From NCBI RefSeq assembly GCF_050948175.1, contig NW_027490123.1:1178001-1242000 (forward strand): a stretch of DNA of 64,000 bases, given 5' to 3'. Positions within the stretch are counted from its first letter, which is position 1. Every line of letters starts with the position of its first letter. Origin of the DNA: Xylocopa sonorina. Lineage: Eukaryota > Arthropoda > Insecta > Hymenoptera > Apidae. The notes under the pieces are model-generated. The model made no database searches. It saw only the letters and a program-made list of their open reading frames with translations, and was not told where the DNA came from. Both the position numbers and the translations under genes were made by a program. Of this stretch, positions 24,882 to 35,589 are shown piece after piece.

Positions 24882-25097
24882 ATGCTATTTTACTCGATTT
24901 ACAAAAATGGAAGCAATGAAACATATTATGTGATATTTCTTGCAACTGCTACCATATACACACGTGCGCGCGCTCATACAGAAACGCGCGCGGGCGCGCG
25001 CACACACACACGCGACCATACGAAATCCATCAAGATTAAAGATACTGTGTATGTATTGGAGGATGCGTACAATAAGGAAAGACTATTACATGGATAA
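24882..25097 (+). pseudogene. Small ORF kept in both arms, through a CA/CG repeat
   Basis: The ORF ends KIKDTVYVLEDAYNKERLLHG. The right-arm ORF (31966-32223, -) ends with the same peptide apart from three changes. Upstream both copies also share a frame reading AASHLLNILQKILC, interrupted by a stop in this copy but open in the other. The middle is encoded by the dinucleotide repeat and is not protein-like. I do not recognise it. The conserved end may be a real terminal exon or simply sequence shared by recent duplication. Confidence 0.25.
24958..25016. repeat. Alternating purine-pyrimidine CA/CG repeat
   Basis: Runs of cgcgcgc, gcgcgcgc and acacacac alternate over about 60 bp, a composition with Z-DNA potential in an otherwise AT-rich region. 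A homologous, differently expanded repeat occurs in the other arm at 32043-32094. Confidence 0.85.
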
Positions 25098-26213
25098 ATT
25101 GTAGAATTCCATTTGTATTTGATAATTAGATTAGAAACATTTATATGCTTTTATCGGATATTTAAATACACCAAAATTGCAGCACGCAGGTGTGTATATA
25201 TCACTTTGCGATCTCATTTTATTTTGGCAGTTATACTTATATATAAGCATCCATTCAGGCATAAAGCTTGATAATCTATCAACTAGAAAATAATTATAAA
25301 ACATTAGACTTTTTCCAGGTATTGGTCTATTTCATCATTTTCGGAACTTGTGAAGTATCTAGAACTATAATAACAAAGTACTTTATATCTTTGCTCATTG
25401 TTTGAAAAAAAAAAATATGAATAACTATGTTCATTTTATTATAAATGTATGAGTAAAGATCAATCTACGTAATTAAATATTTTCAAACGTAATTTGTTTA
25501 GTTTTTATCATTTAACGTTACGAAATATATTAGAAAAATATATAAAAATATATTTTAGTTTAGTTTTTTTAATATTTAAAATATTTTATATTATCATATT
25601 AAACCTTTACAAAAAATAACAAAATTTTTATAAGTAGGAATGATTTTTCCTTAATTAGTTAATGTGTCGGTTTCTTTTAAGAAGACGGTATTCAATTTTT
25701 CAAAGTAAGTTTCGACTTTAAATTGGCCATTAATATCTCTTATTTCATTGCTTTTCGTAGATCGCCGCTAATTTTCAACTTTTCCATCACAACTTTGCCG
25801 ATGCAAGTATTAATTCTCCGAAAGATATATAATATTATATTCCTAGTAAACTTATTTTTCATTTCTAATTAATTTGAACGTAAAAAATATATTTCTTTCA
25901 TGAGAAAGCATTGCGGAAAAATTTGGAAAATCCATTGTTAATGTTGTACCTAGTGGTTGACTAGGTTCTCCTCTTCCTGCCGCACCTTTTTACCATTTTT
26001 AAGATCCAAGAACCGTGTACCGGCTTCGTCACCTTTAAAATTTACGAAATTTACATATTGTAAATTTTTGCAAATGTAATATTAATTAACTTCTGAATTA
26101 TGGTTGTTTGGGCAATAAATTAGACTGATCTATGACGTGCTGTAATGTGCGAAAACCAATAAATTTCTTTTAACATAATGAACAATAGATAATATTTGAG
26201 CTTACAGTTTTGT

Positions 26214-26689
26214 TAACGAACAGCCCATCACCACAATGGGGACTCCTCCAATTCAGTGATCCGACTTTACCAGAACCTGTATTCTACTTTTAAGCCTCTT
26301 ACATACATATATGTACTATATCCGGACTAATGTATTGCTGTATATGAGAATTCATAAATCCAAGTTACACACATTAAGCCGCATGCTCCTCGCAACGATC
26401 CGTTAATCCCCCACTCGCTGGACCATATGCTTTGATGATTTTTCAAGTAAATATTTCAAATTAGTATAAATATTAATACATATTTTATATTTTAGTTATT
26501 TCTAAATACAATATCTCCTTATGATACTCCATTACATCTGAAACCCTATCTAATTTCATATCATTTCATGATGTTTTAATTAAATATTTGAAAATGGTTT
26601 ATATAGTTACACTTATCATATATTTTAATTACGTAGAACTAGATCATCTCTTCTAGATAAAAATAAATATCTATATATTATATAAGTCG
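26214..26689. other. AT-rich spacer without recognisable features
   Basis: Between the end of the left arm and the LINE 3' side. No ORF, repeat or motif could be assigned. Confidence 0.6.
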
Positions 26690-27400
26690 ATCATTTATTT
26701 GCATCGTTCGAGTTCGCTTTCTTTCCATCGAGGCTTACAAATCCCTCTTCGTTATTCTTGTAATTCGTACTTTAGAAGTTATGTAGTACGTATTGATGGT
26801 CCAACGCTGCAAATATCTCAAACACTTCTGCTATACTCAACTTAGCGTATATGCAACCTCCTATCAACATTATGTCTATTTTTTATTTGTTTCGGTTCTT
26901 AAAGTATGTATAGCCTTCTTTCGGATTGGTCGCGATTAGATCGTTTCTTAGAGCCATTTTGATGATCTTTTCCTCTCTATGATTGCTCGTCTTACTACCC
27001 CAGATTACCGATTTTTCGTTCAGGTCACCCTCGATTATTATTCTGCTTGCTTTCTCTCCCTTTTCTACGTTATCCTCAGCTTTGTTTATATATTCTTCGA
27101 TTTCTTTCCGTTCCTGTTAAGCGAGAAGTAGCAGCTTATAGCTTTTGTTCCTTCGACCATTGCATGAACGATTCCGGTCGAGGAATATGTGGTGCCATAT
27201 GTGAAACATTTTCGATTAACACCGGTTATCCATATCGCAGCGTCACCGTTCTCGTCTCGCAGTCAGTATTCTTCCATCTTGTGTGCTTCCAATATTATTA
27301 CCACGTCTGTCTCTTGAATCATTCGCATTTGCTGCATGATATTTCGCGAGATTCGGCATCTGTTCAGATAGATTTGTAGGACTTTCAATTCCATATTCGT
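26690..27400 (-). pseudogene. LINE ORF2 N-terminal endonuclease (APE-like), with stops
   Basis: Not visible as one ORF on the - strand. Reading through stops gives LNRCRISRNIMQQMR, VVIILEAHK, AAIWITGVN, GIVHAMVEGTKAISCYFSLN, IIIEGDLNEKSVIWGSKTSN and IDIML...DHQYVLHNF. These are the ordered motifs of the R1-clade endonuclease: the catalytic E in the position of SEP (here LEA), the GDLN motif and the terminal DH. At least three in-frame stops are present. The domain would nick the target site to prime reverse transcription. Confidence 0.8.
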
Positions 27401-27416
27401 TTCTCGTTCTTCTCTA

Positions 27417-28491
27417 TCAACGCCTTTCTGTAGGCCGGACAGTTAAAACTCCGGTAACGTGTCTGATGTACGGATTCCTTCTTCCTGCCTCGCTGCAGAT
27501 GATACATTTCGGTTTATTCGCGATGCAACCGATCATCGTATAAATCTGAGATGCGCATCTTCTGCAGATTCCCTTATTATCTTTGACTTCTTCGGAATTT
27601 CTGCCGATATGTCCCAGTTTATGGCATTTGAAGTATCTCTCTATTCTCGGTATCACTTTGCAGAGACAAGGTGTTAATGGTATTCTGAGTCGTTTGACCT
27701 TTTCCAGCTCTTTACTATATTCCTGTCCAAATTCAGCTAACGCGACTCGATTGACTCTCTACGTTTGTTTTAACAACTTGACGTTTATACCGCTATCCTT
27801 TCCTTCGATTATTTTCAATGTTCGTCTTATGTAATCATTAATTTCTTCTCTGGTCACCTAACGGGTATATGTCCCTTAGTTGGAGCATTATACTCCCACT
27901 CGTACGTTTTTCTTCGAATTCTTCTTCTAGAGTTCCTTTTATCTCCTTTATTATGTTCTCTATACCTGTTTTCTTGTTAAATTATAGGATTATATATTCC
28001 GCTCTCGATTTTCTTGCATCATCTTTTCATATTTCTGTCGTTTCTCCTGCTTTCCTCATCCCGTTGTTTGTCCTTGAATGCTTACCGCTCCTTTAATTGC
28101 TTCAATTTTCCCTGTACCGTTCGCCACTAGTTCGATCAAGTGTTCGATCTCAGTTTTTTTTATATACCTGATGCTTCCCATTAACGTTTTCTAATATGTC
28201 ATTACCTTCGTCGTATCCTCGCTCATAATATCTATCATTACGTCTGATGTGTGGTTGCCTATTCTTCTATTTCAAAGTAAGGATGTAATTCTTATCGGTA
28301 GCATTTCCATTATCCTGCCCTTTCTTTTTGGTTCCCTTACTTCGGCTCCTGATGATTTTCCTTTCGTGCCTGTGTCTTCCGAGGCTTTCTTTTTCTCCTT
28401 TATATTTTCGCGAACCAGCAGCACCTTTCAGCAGCATATGCACAGCAGCCTCGCTCATGCCGGTGGTGGGGTTAGGGGAGGCCCCCCCCAC
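27417..28491 (-). pseudogene. LINE ORF1 (gag-like) with CCHC zinc knuckles, broken
   Basis: A start at 28491 opens a Lys/Arg/Glu-rich frame (GAAGSRKYKGEKESLGRHRH) lasting 74 codons. Several frameshifts and stops follow. The C-terminal piece (27656-27417) reads YFKCHKLGHIGRNSE, then CRRCASQIYTMIGC and KCIICSEAG, the three-knuckle layout of R1-type ORF1 proteins. Some zinc ligands are lost: the first knuckle ends in Ser instead of Cys. ORF1 proteins bind element RNA in ribonucleoprotein particles. Confidence 0.78.
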
Positions 28492-29085
28492 ACCATCCTA
28501 CTGCCTGCACTGATGCGGGCAAGGAACGCAGAGCCACTTGAACCGCGACCAGCATCTATCTTATACTCTAACCGATTCGAAGTCGCGTTTTCCATTAAGC
28601 TTGCCGGAATCGATGATATTGATTCGTTCAGTCTAAAGTACTATTTTCCTTTTAAGTTTCTCGATATTTTTATTATCTCCCACGATATCGTCTATTTCGT
28701 TGTACCTTGCCCGGACGGTATGGTATATAATCTGTTGTTTGATATTTGTAGGATTTCCTCTTAGTAAATGCAATGTTTCCACAGATCTTCTTTTTCTTTC
28801 TCTTTAGTTACGTTGTTGTTATTTTATATTCTCTGTCCTCCACATTTCCTCTCTGCACCATCCCGGACCCGGCGTTGTACGATTACTTGTCTGATTTGTA
28901 TATGTCACATATTGGAGAATATTTCCGCTTATTCTTTGTATTTTTCGAATTACGTTTTGGTTAGGTGTATATTGGATATGCGTCGAAATGTCTGATTTCC
29001 GTACGATTTGTTAGAAAAGTTTTATTCTTTTCGGACTGTTTTTTTTCATTTAGCCGAAGACGTTCCTGTATTCAATGCGGACCCA

Positions 29086-29143
29086 CTCCGATTGAACCCG
29101 CAGATTATTATATTATATTACGTGAATAAACGTTCAATCGGAG
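29086..29143. repeat. Perfect 12-bp inverted repeat with 34-bp loop
   Basis: ctccgattgaac (29086-29097) and gttcaatcggag (29132-29143) are exact reverse complements around an AT-rich loop containing tattatattatatta. It lies just upstream of the LINE 5' end and could be the ends of a small foldback element; no target duplication was found. Confidence 0.7.
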
Positions 29144-29229
29144 CGGATCTACCACTCCGTAACTGCGGAAGTCTTACTGCATAGCCTCTTCCCTGGGAAT
29201 GTTGCGGAGGCTGCTTCCGTCCCGAGATG

Positions 29230-29490
29230 GAACTGTGATTGTGTTAGAATTAGTTAGGTTACGCTAGGTTAGGTTAGGTTGAAATATGTTTGGGAATGTT
29301 TGTAGGTTGCTCGATTATGTTGGGTTAGATTTAAGAAAGTGTAGGTTCGATTTGTTTATGTTCAAGGAAGGTAATGTTAGATTGTGTTAGGTTGAGTTAG
29401 ATTTGAGTGCAGGCAGGGTAAGTCACATTAGGTGTAACTGAGGTTAGCTTGGTTTAAATTAAGTTTAGAGGAAGTTAGATTAAGTTAAGC
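29230..29490 (+). repeat. GTTAGG/TTAGG-like degenerate simple repeat
   Basis: Many gttaggtt, taggttaggttaggtt and gttagatt strings occur with no strict register. TTAGG is the usual insect telomere unit, but degenerate tracts of this kind are common inside insect chromosomes; this is not a telomere. Confidence 0.6.
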
Positions 29491-29504
29491 CAAGTAAGAG
29501 ATGG

Positions 29505-29845
29505 ATTACCAATAGCTGGCAATGCCATTGTTCGATAGTTCTTGAATTCCCGACTATTGGCAATACCAGCCCTTATTATATCATAAGTTATCGACCGCAG
29601 TCATTACCTACTATCGATATATCGTAAGTTTCCGACCGCAGGCAACACCAATCTTTGATAAGTCTTGAGTTACCTACTATTGGTTGCACCAGCTATATGT
29701 GTGAGCATGCGCTATCGGCTGTTGATAACACTAGTCGTCGACAATTTATGGATCATTAAGCACAAGCAGCACTACCCGTCGGTCGATTGTGAGTAACCGA
29801 CCACCAGCAGCACCATCCATCGGTAACTTATAAGTTATTCTTAAT
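29505..29845 (+). repeat. ~41-bp minisatellite, about eight degenerate units
   Basis: A cgaccgcaggcaacacc-like core recurs at about 29510, 29551, 29592, 29633, 29673, 29716, 29758 and 29799, with a gataagt..tgagtta stretch in between. The period is 40-43 bp. Units are well diverged. It is not related to the 174-bp satellite. Confidence 0.75.
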
Positions 29846-30022
29846 GGGAACATTCAACCGTAGGCATGTATTGACTCGTTTCGCCATCTCTTCAATCTGT
29901 GCTGAAACAGAATTGCGAACAGCTTGAGCAGTTTTCACAGAGATGACTCCACCGGTCTGACAACAACGAACGCCACATATAGGTTCTCACAAAACCATTT
30001 GCCACACAACTCAGTGCTGAAA

Positions 30023-30770
30023 GGGTTAATGCTGTTAGCGCTATTTCTTTAACCAGGCATAGAATCCATTGGTATGAAAAATTATGATCTTGTGAATAAT
30101 ATTAAGGTATGCTTACCATATTCAATGAAAGGCACAGATCCTCATATAGTAAATATCAGCCCATCACTAAGTGTAAAAATTAAACGAATATGGTTTCAAA
30201 CTCGTGTCGATTATATAATATCCAAGTTTGGAATGTTAATGTGTGCTCTTGGAAGGACCGATGAATGATGGCATTGCTGTGAATGCACTCTTGTCAAAGA
30301 CTGCAGTAACTTATATATATTTCTAATTTCATTGTTAAGAAAAATAATTCTCTCAATTTGAGATTGCCTTACGCACGCGTTGTTTCAGGTATACATATGG
30401 CTGCAATAGAGATGTTCGTTGGTTCAGAATAACAAAATTATAGTGGGAAGCTGGAAATAATGTGTGATGCAATGTACGCTTTTATTTTGCAAAGACAGTA
30501 AATCTGTTACTAATCAGTCTTTAATCGATGAGGCAATATTAAAAAAACTGAAGGAAAGTCTGATTTTACCCATTATGCGTATAATCCAGGTGTGAATAAT
30601 TAACTAAAGGTTTCAATTAATATATGAATGTATAATTTATATTTTAGTAAACATATCAATTTATTTTACAGATTATAAATATTATTGATAAGATAACTTG
30701 TTGCCTGATTCCTTCCTAGAGAAGAATTGGGAACATATAGATTTGAATAATTATATATGACAATTGAAAA
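30023..30770 (+). pseudogene. HSDL2: HSDL2-like short-chain dehydrogenase fragment, introns retained
   Basis: Three exon pieces follow in order. Exon 1 (about 30023-30305) reads VNAVSAISLT, then after a frameshift KNYDLVNNIKVCLPYS, PHIVNISPSLS, the active-site region TRVDYIISKFGMLMCALG (Tyr and Lys of YxxxK kept) and, after another frameshift, GIAVNALLSKTA. A donor (gca|gtaact) at 30306 and acceptor (tgtttcag) ending at 30388 bound an intron. Exon 2 (30389-30589) reads HMAAIEMFVGSE and KLEIMCDAMYAFIL, with frameshifts, to HYAYNPG. A third exon starts at 30672 and reads DNLLPDSFLEKNWEHIDLNN. This is the dehydrogenase part of the peroxisomal HSDL2 family. The retained introns mean a DNA-level duplication fragment, not a retrocopy. 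The N-terminal Rossmann start and the C-terminal sterol-carrier domain are absent. Confidence 0.8.
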
Positions 30771-31965
30771 GAACGAACAAATTATACAGATAAATCAGAG
30801 GAAAAGATCATGCAAATATTAATTGTCATCCAAGCTAATTTGAACAGATAGTTTGTTAACAAAAGTGTAAGCTCAAATACTGTATTGTTCATTATGGTAA
30901 AAGAAAATTTATTAGTCCTCGTACATTACAGCTTCTCATAGACCAGTCTGATTAATCGCCCAAGCAACCATAATTCAAGAGTTAATTAACATCACTTTTG
31001 CAAAATTCACAATATGTAAATTTCGTAAATTTTAAAGGTGACAAAGTTGGTACACGGTTTTTGAATCTTAAAAATAGTAAAGAGGTGCGGCAGCGAGAGG
31101 ACAACCTAGTCAACCACTAGGTACAACATTAGTAATAGAATCCCAAAATTTTCTCGCAATGCTTTCTCATAAAAAAAATACATTTTTTACGTTTCAATTA
31201 ATTAGAAATGCAAAATAATTTTACTAATAACATAATAATATATATCTTTCAGAGAATTAAAACTTGCATGGACAAAGCTGTAATGGGAAAGCTGAAAATT
31301 TGCGGTGTTCTACGAAAAGCAATGAAATTAGAGAAACTAATGGTCAATTTTAAGTCGAAACTTACTTTGAAAAATTAAATACCGTCTTCTTAAAAAGAAC
31401 CAACATATTAACTAATTAAGGAAAAATTATTCCTACTTCTAAAAATTTTGTTACTTTTTGTAAAATTTTAATATGATAATATAAAATATTAAAAATATTG
31501 AAAAAACTAAAGTAAAATATATTTTTATATATTATTGTAATATATTTTGTAACGCTAAATGATAAAAATTAAATAAATTACGTTTGAATATATTTATTTA
31601 TTATATTATTATTATGTTATTTATTATATTATGTTACTCACATTTAATATTTTCTTTGGAAACAATGAGCAAAGATATAAAGTACTTTGTTATTATAGTT
31701 CTGGCTGCTTCACAAGTTCCGAAAATGATAAAATAGACCAAAATCAGCAAAAAGTTTAATGTTTCATCATTATTTTGTAGTTGAAAGATTATCAAGCTTT
31801 ATGCCTGGATGGATGCTTATATATAAGTATAACTACCAGAATGAAATGAGATTGCAAAGTGATATTCACACACCTGCGTGCTACAATTTTGACTTATTCA
31901 AATTTCTGATAAAAGCATATAAATGATTATAACCAAATTATCAATTACAAATGGAATTCTACAGT

Positions 31966-32223
31966 TTATCCATGTAATAGTCCTTTCTTTTTGTACGCAT
32001 CCTCCAATACATACACAGTATCTTTAAGCTTGGTGGATTTCGTATGTGCGTGTGCGTTTGTGTGTGTGCGCGCGCGCAGGTGTGTGTGGTAGCAGTTGCA
32101 GAAATACCACATAGTAGGTTTCATAGTTTCGATTCTAGTAAATCGAGTAAAATGGCATAAAATTTTTTGTAGAATATCAAGGGGATGTGAAGCTGCTGTT
32201 GCACAGCATACAGCATTTTTCAC
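31966..32223 (-). pseudogene. Right-arm copy of the small ORF ending LEDAYKKKGLLHG
   Basis: 85-aa frame, homologous to 24882-25097 but open further upstream (CATAASHPLDILQKILCHFT). Its middle is encoded by the CA/CG repeat. Unrecognised. Confidence 0.25.
32043..32094. repeat. CA/CG alternating repeat, right-arm copy
   Basis: gtgtgtgcgcgcgcgc and neighbouring gtgtgtg runs; homologous to 24958-25016 but with different lengths of the CA and CG tracts. Confidence 0.85.
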
Positions 32224-32584
32224 TGGAAGAATTTTTCTTCCAATATGTCGACTCCAAATTTATTTGAATTGTTCTCGTTTAGATAATTAAATCCGAATGA
32301 CATATCCCTCAACACAGCACGCCGGAAACCACGATACACAACAGATCCAAGGTCCCTTTTTCTGAGATTAAGGCCTGCTTTCTTTGTTTCCAAACTCCTT
32401 TACATTGCGTTACATTCTTAAGACTCTTTGTACGTTACAAAGAACCGAAGCGCTACATGCATTATAAAAGTGTAATAGTTTAATTTAAATAATCTTGAAC
32501 ATTTTAAATCCGTTTACATTGCTTTTCTTGTTGTATATGTTTATCACCTGGCGCTGAACCAACTACTACTGCCATCATTTATTT

Positions 32585-32702
32585 CTAAAATTTCGAAAAT
32601 CCACCAGATCTAGTGAAACCTTTCTTAGATTGCAAATGTGTTTTTACTGTATCCAGCAGAAATGAAATTACATTGACAGAAGTACCAGCTAGTTCTCCAC
32701 GC
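32585..32702 (-). pseudogene. Right-arm copy of the exon-like ORF ending SGGFSKF
   Basis: Same frame as 24338-24455, about 38 residues, stop TAG in the same place. Amino-acid changes relative to the other copy are few (for example GFTRSGG for GFVRSGG). The acceptor-like tttcaaatag is kept. Confidence 0.35.
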
Positions 32703-33544
32703 CTATTTGAAACAACATTAAATCACAATGTTAAGCAATAGTGTATTAAATGTAACTTGGACTTTTAAATTTCAATTTATAAGCATCTAACAAATGAATA
32801 TGTTTTTCTTACTATTCATATCATTATACTTTCAGTGATTTATTATGTACTGTGATTAGATATATTAACTGCTTGATTATATTTTACAACTAACCTTGCT
32901 TTCCAGACTTTGTTTTTACTCCCGATGAGAGTGGATAGTTCTTCGTTTTATATTCTTATACCGCATTGATTATAAAAGTATATGATATTGTTTTTATGCA
33001 GTCATGTATTATTATGTACATACAAATTCGCGATCAAGTAGCTATGTGTTCAAATTCAAATCCGAATATTGCTCTAGAAAGCATCCCAGATAACAAACGG
33101 CATGATGGTGGCGACACCATACCGGCACTATATCGCCACTTCCGTGGAGTGTCAGCTGATCCGTAGCCATCTGTGACCGGATTCGTTAGCTAAAATGCCA
33201 GAACGTGTTACCAGTACCTCCTAAACAAGCGTAAAACGCCGTATGAGTCGCGTAGCACCAGAACCATCATGACACGCGTGTCATCGCTCAATTCATGAAT
33301 CTTCTCTGCAATGACGTTACGTCATATTTGGTAACGGAGAACCTGTGCTTTCATACAAGTTAAAACCGTTAAATGTCAGTAGATGTTCAACATATGAGTA
33401 TTGATAGACATTTTGAGAGTTGTTTTCCTATATTAATAGTTATTGAGAGAGTCATATATATTTCTTTCAACCCGTCATAAACTAAAAATATTATTTATAA
33501 AATAAAATATTCATCCGTTGTCATTGGCGTGCCAATCGCTGGTT

Positions 33545-33745
33545 GTTTAGGTTCGTAATTTGCATCTGACTCTTTTGAAAGGCACGCACTTTACTTAACG
33601 TTTCCAGTGAATCGTTGAGCGGAGAAAATAAATATTCTACTTTTGATATTGTCGGCTCTTGTAATTCTAAGGCAAATTCATTCATCTGCCGACATCGTGA
33701 ACACTGTTTTTTGGCTAAATTACAGAAAAACAAATATATTATAAG
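33545..33745 (-). pseudogene. Right-arm copy of the ZIP3/RNF212-like exon
   Basis: Homologous to 5447-5649: the frame again reads AKKQCSRCRQMNEFALELQ, ISKVEYLF and VRAFQKSQMQIT, 95 aa in the open frame (33521-33808). The base pair used as acceptor in the left copy reads aa instead of ag here, and the sequence diverges before the left copy's donor. If the gene is real, this copy would not splice there. Confidence 0.35.
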
Positions 33746-34573
33746 GAATATAAAAATCGTAATATTAAATTTAACTTTGTTCATCGTTGTCTTGTTGGAC
33801 ACATCCATAACAATATACAGTGTGGGGCAGTAATAATTAGCACCTCAGATATCCTCGAAACTATAAGTTTCATAGAAATTTTTGCTGATATAAAATTGCA
33901 CAGGACAAAGGTCCCATCGTTGATGAAAATAGTTTTTTTGTAAGTGGAGGTATGTTGGACATTTGAAGGTTACCTTCATTTTATAAAATGAATTGGTGTG
34001 TTCTTTTTTCCGTAATACGATAGAGCATTTTGAAACGAGTTCAACAACCTGTAACATGAAGTCATTGAAGGTTACAAAAAGTAAACAAAGGTGATAATAC
34101 TTACAGTTTTTATAGTAAATGCAACATACGTATTGTAAACAGTGGTGGAAGGCGTAACGTTTACCGTTTACTTCACTGTGAATAAACACTTTCCGAAGGG
34201 CATTTTAATAGTTTGCAGAATAAGTTAAACATGATAAGATTAGTATTGAAAAATCGGTTCGATTACGTTTGGCTAGGCTGTTCTTTGTGTCGTCCATTTT
34301 ATAAGTACTGAGCTGCGGATTCCTGAGGACAGCTCACAAAATTGTTGGACTATGGAAGATTATCACTGTGAAATTGAATCAAAAGGTAATTAAATTCCAT
34401 TAGATTGTAAACAAATCTCAATATTTCATTTTAAATAGTAAGATATAATACTCTTTTCAAAATTACAAGAATGGATACATACCTCTCTGTTATTATTATT
34501 TCATAAAGAATTCTAATTGCAATTATATAGTTCACTACGATAAAAAATTATTTATAAGAATTAGATTCATTAT

Positions 34574-35221
34574 GGTACGAAGTCTTCCACGACTTCACGC
34601 TTCTTCCAGAATCATTCAAGGAGTTCTGAACTTTAGTTACGCTTGGTTACCGACCAGTCAGAGTGGCCCTCCGCTTAGCGGCATTGAGCCACAGTTAGAC
34701 TAAGGAGAAGATATCCATCGTTTTCCATATCTCTGGATCGGCAAACCAAAGCGGCGGTTTTGGAATCCGATTTGAATGCGCTGTTCCACTACGAATAAAC
34801 GAACTCGACGCGTGGGAAGGAAGAACTTCCTGCGTTCTCTAGTGCGCGAATACGTGGGTACAAGCAGCTACTCCATCGTCCACCACTGCACTGTCTCATC
34901 TCCTGCTGTCTGCCGACCGGAGAGCCATTCCGCATCGGCGCCTCCGTCGCCGATCCGCACCAGAGGTCAGCCGTACAGAGGGACCATACCAGAGGACGAT
35001 CCTTGCCGACGACGATACCTGGAACGAAGTTAGGAATTAGCGGTTTCTAAGACTTCGAAAGGTAAGTTCCCTTTTTTATATACTCGCGTCCGTGACTTTC
35101 ACGCAGTGTTCCGCGATCCAAAAAGAACCCCGTCTTCGACCCAAATGTGCGAGCCGAACCGTTCGAGACGGCGTGCTGCTCCGGCATACGGTTAATTTTC
35201 CGCGACCCGAGACGTGATACA
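34574..35221 (+). mobile_element. Solo LTR (648 bp) with 6-bp target duplication
   Basis: Begins TGGTACGAAG and ends GTGATACA; flanked on both sides by tcatta (34568-34573 and 35222-35227). The left outer copy of the unit lacks this segment at the corresponding place, so it is an insertion. It is GC-richer than the arm. The internal 85-codon frame (34776-35033) is not recognisable. It is probably the LTR of a Gypsy or BEL/Pao element left after LTR-LTR recombination. Confidence 0.75.
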
Positions 35222-35589
35222 TCATTAAAAGGTAAAATATTTTCAAAACTTTAATTATAGTCTTTAATACAAGCAGTTGGACAGTATTTCAATTTTTGAG
35301 AAAATTGATGAAAGTCAATCATTTTCAAATGATCAGACTAAGTGACTAACAAATAACTGCATAAATTTCAGGCTTATGAACATATTGATTAAGTCTCATG
35401 CAGATACGTTTATAACCGAGTTACTAAATAATAATCAACACTAAATAATCATCTTAGAACTTAAACGATTACACCTCGCATACATATAAAAATATTGCAA
35501 ACGTGAAAAGTAAGTGGTTTATCAAGAACTCTTCTAAAAGAACGGACGAAGCCAATAGAAATCTTTGTTGAAGTAAGCAAGTTCTAAAG

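Larger units (their letters stand above)
23486..26213 (+). repeat. Second copy of the duplicated unit; left arm of a large inverted repeat
   Basis: It matches 30850-33515 in reverse complement along its whole length, and its first ~880 bp match 6480-7362 directly. Shared landmarks include a tggcaatatagtgccgg stretch, the ORF ending SGGFSKF, a CA/CG repeat and a cctagtggttgactaggtt stretch. Similarity stops sharply at 26213 (gttaacgaacagccc), which pairs with 30850. Outside the small ORFs listed below I see no gene here; 25100-26200 is AT-rich non-coding. Confidence 0.9.
26690..28965 (-). mobile_element. R1-clade non-LTR retrotransposon (LINE), 3'-truncated and degenerate
   Basis: On the - strand a 5' untranslated region (28965 to about 28500) is followed by a gag-like ORF1 ending in CCHC knuckles (27656-27417) and the start of ORF2 with an apurinic-type endonuclease (27400-26690). 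Reverse transcriptase is absent. The domain order and wording match R1-clade LINEs of arthropods. Its 5' region is duplicated at 7363-7880. The element lies in the spacer between the inverted arms. Confidence 0.88.

Noticed and set aside
29255..29290. TTAGG-type repeats as a telomere
   Set aside because: Only a few in-register units, degenerate, with unrelated sequence on both sides; interstitial.
34776..35033. 85-aa ORF in the solo LTR
   Set aside because: Ser/Pro/Arg-rich, GC-biased, no known LTR-encoded protein resembles it; likely chance.
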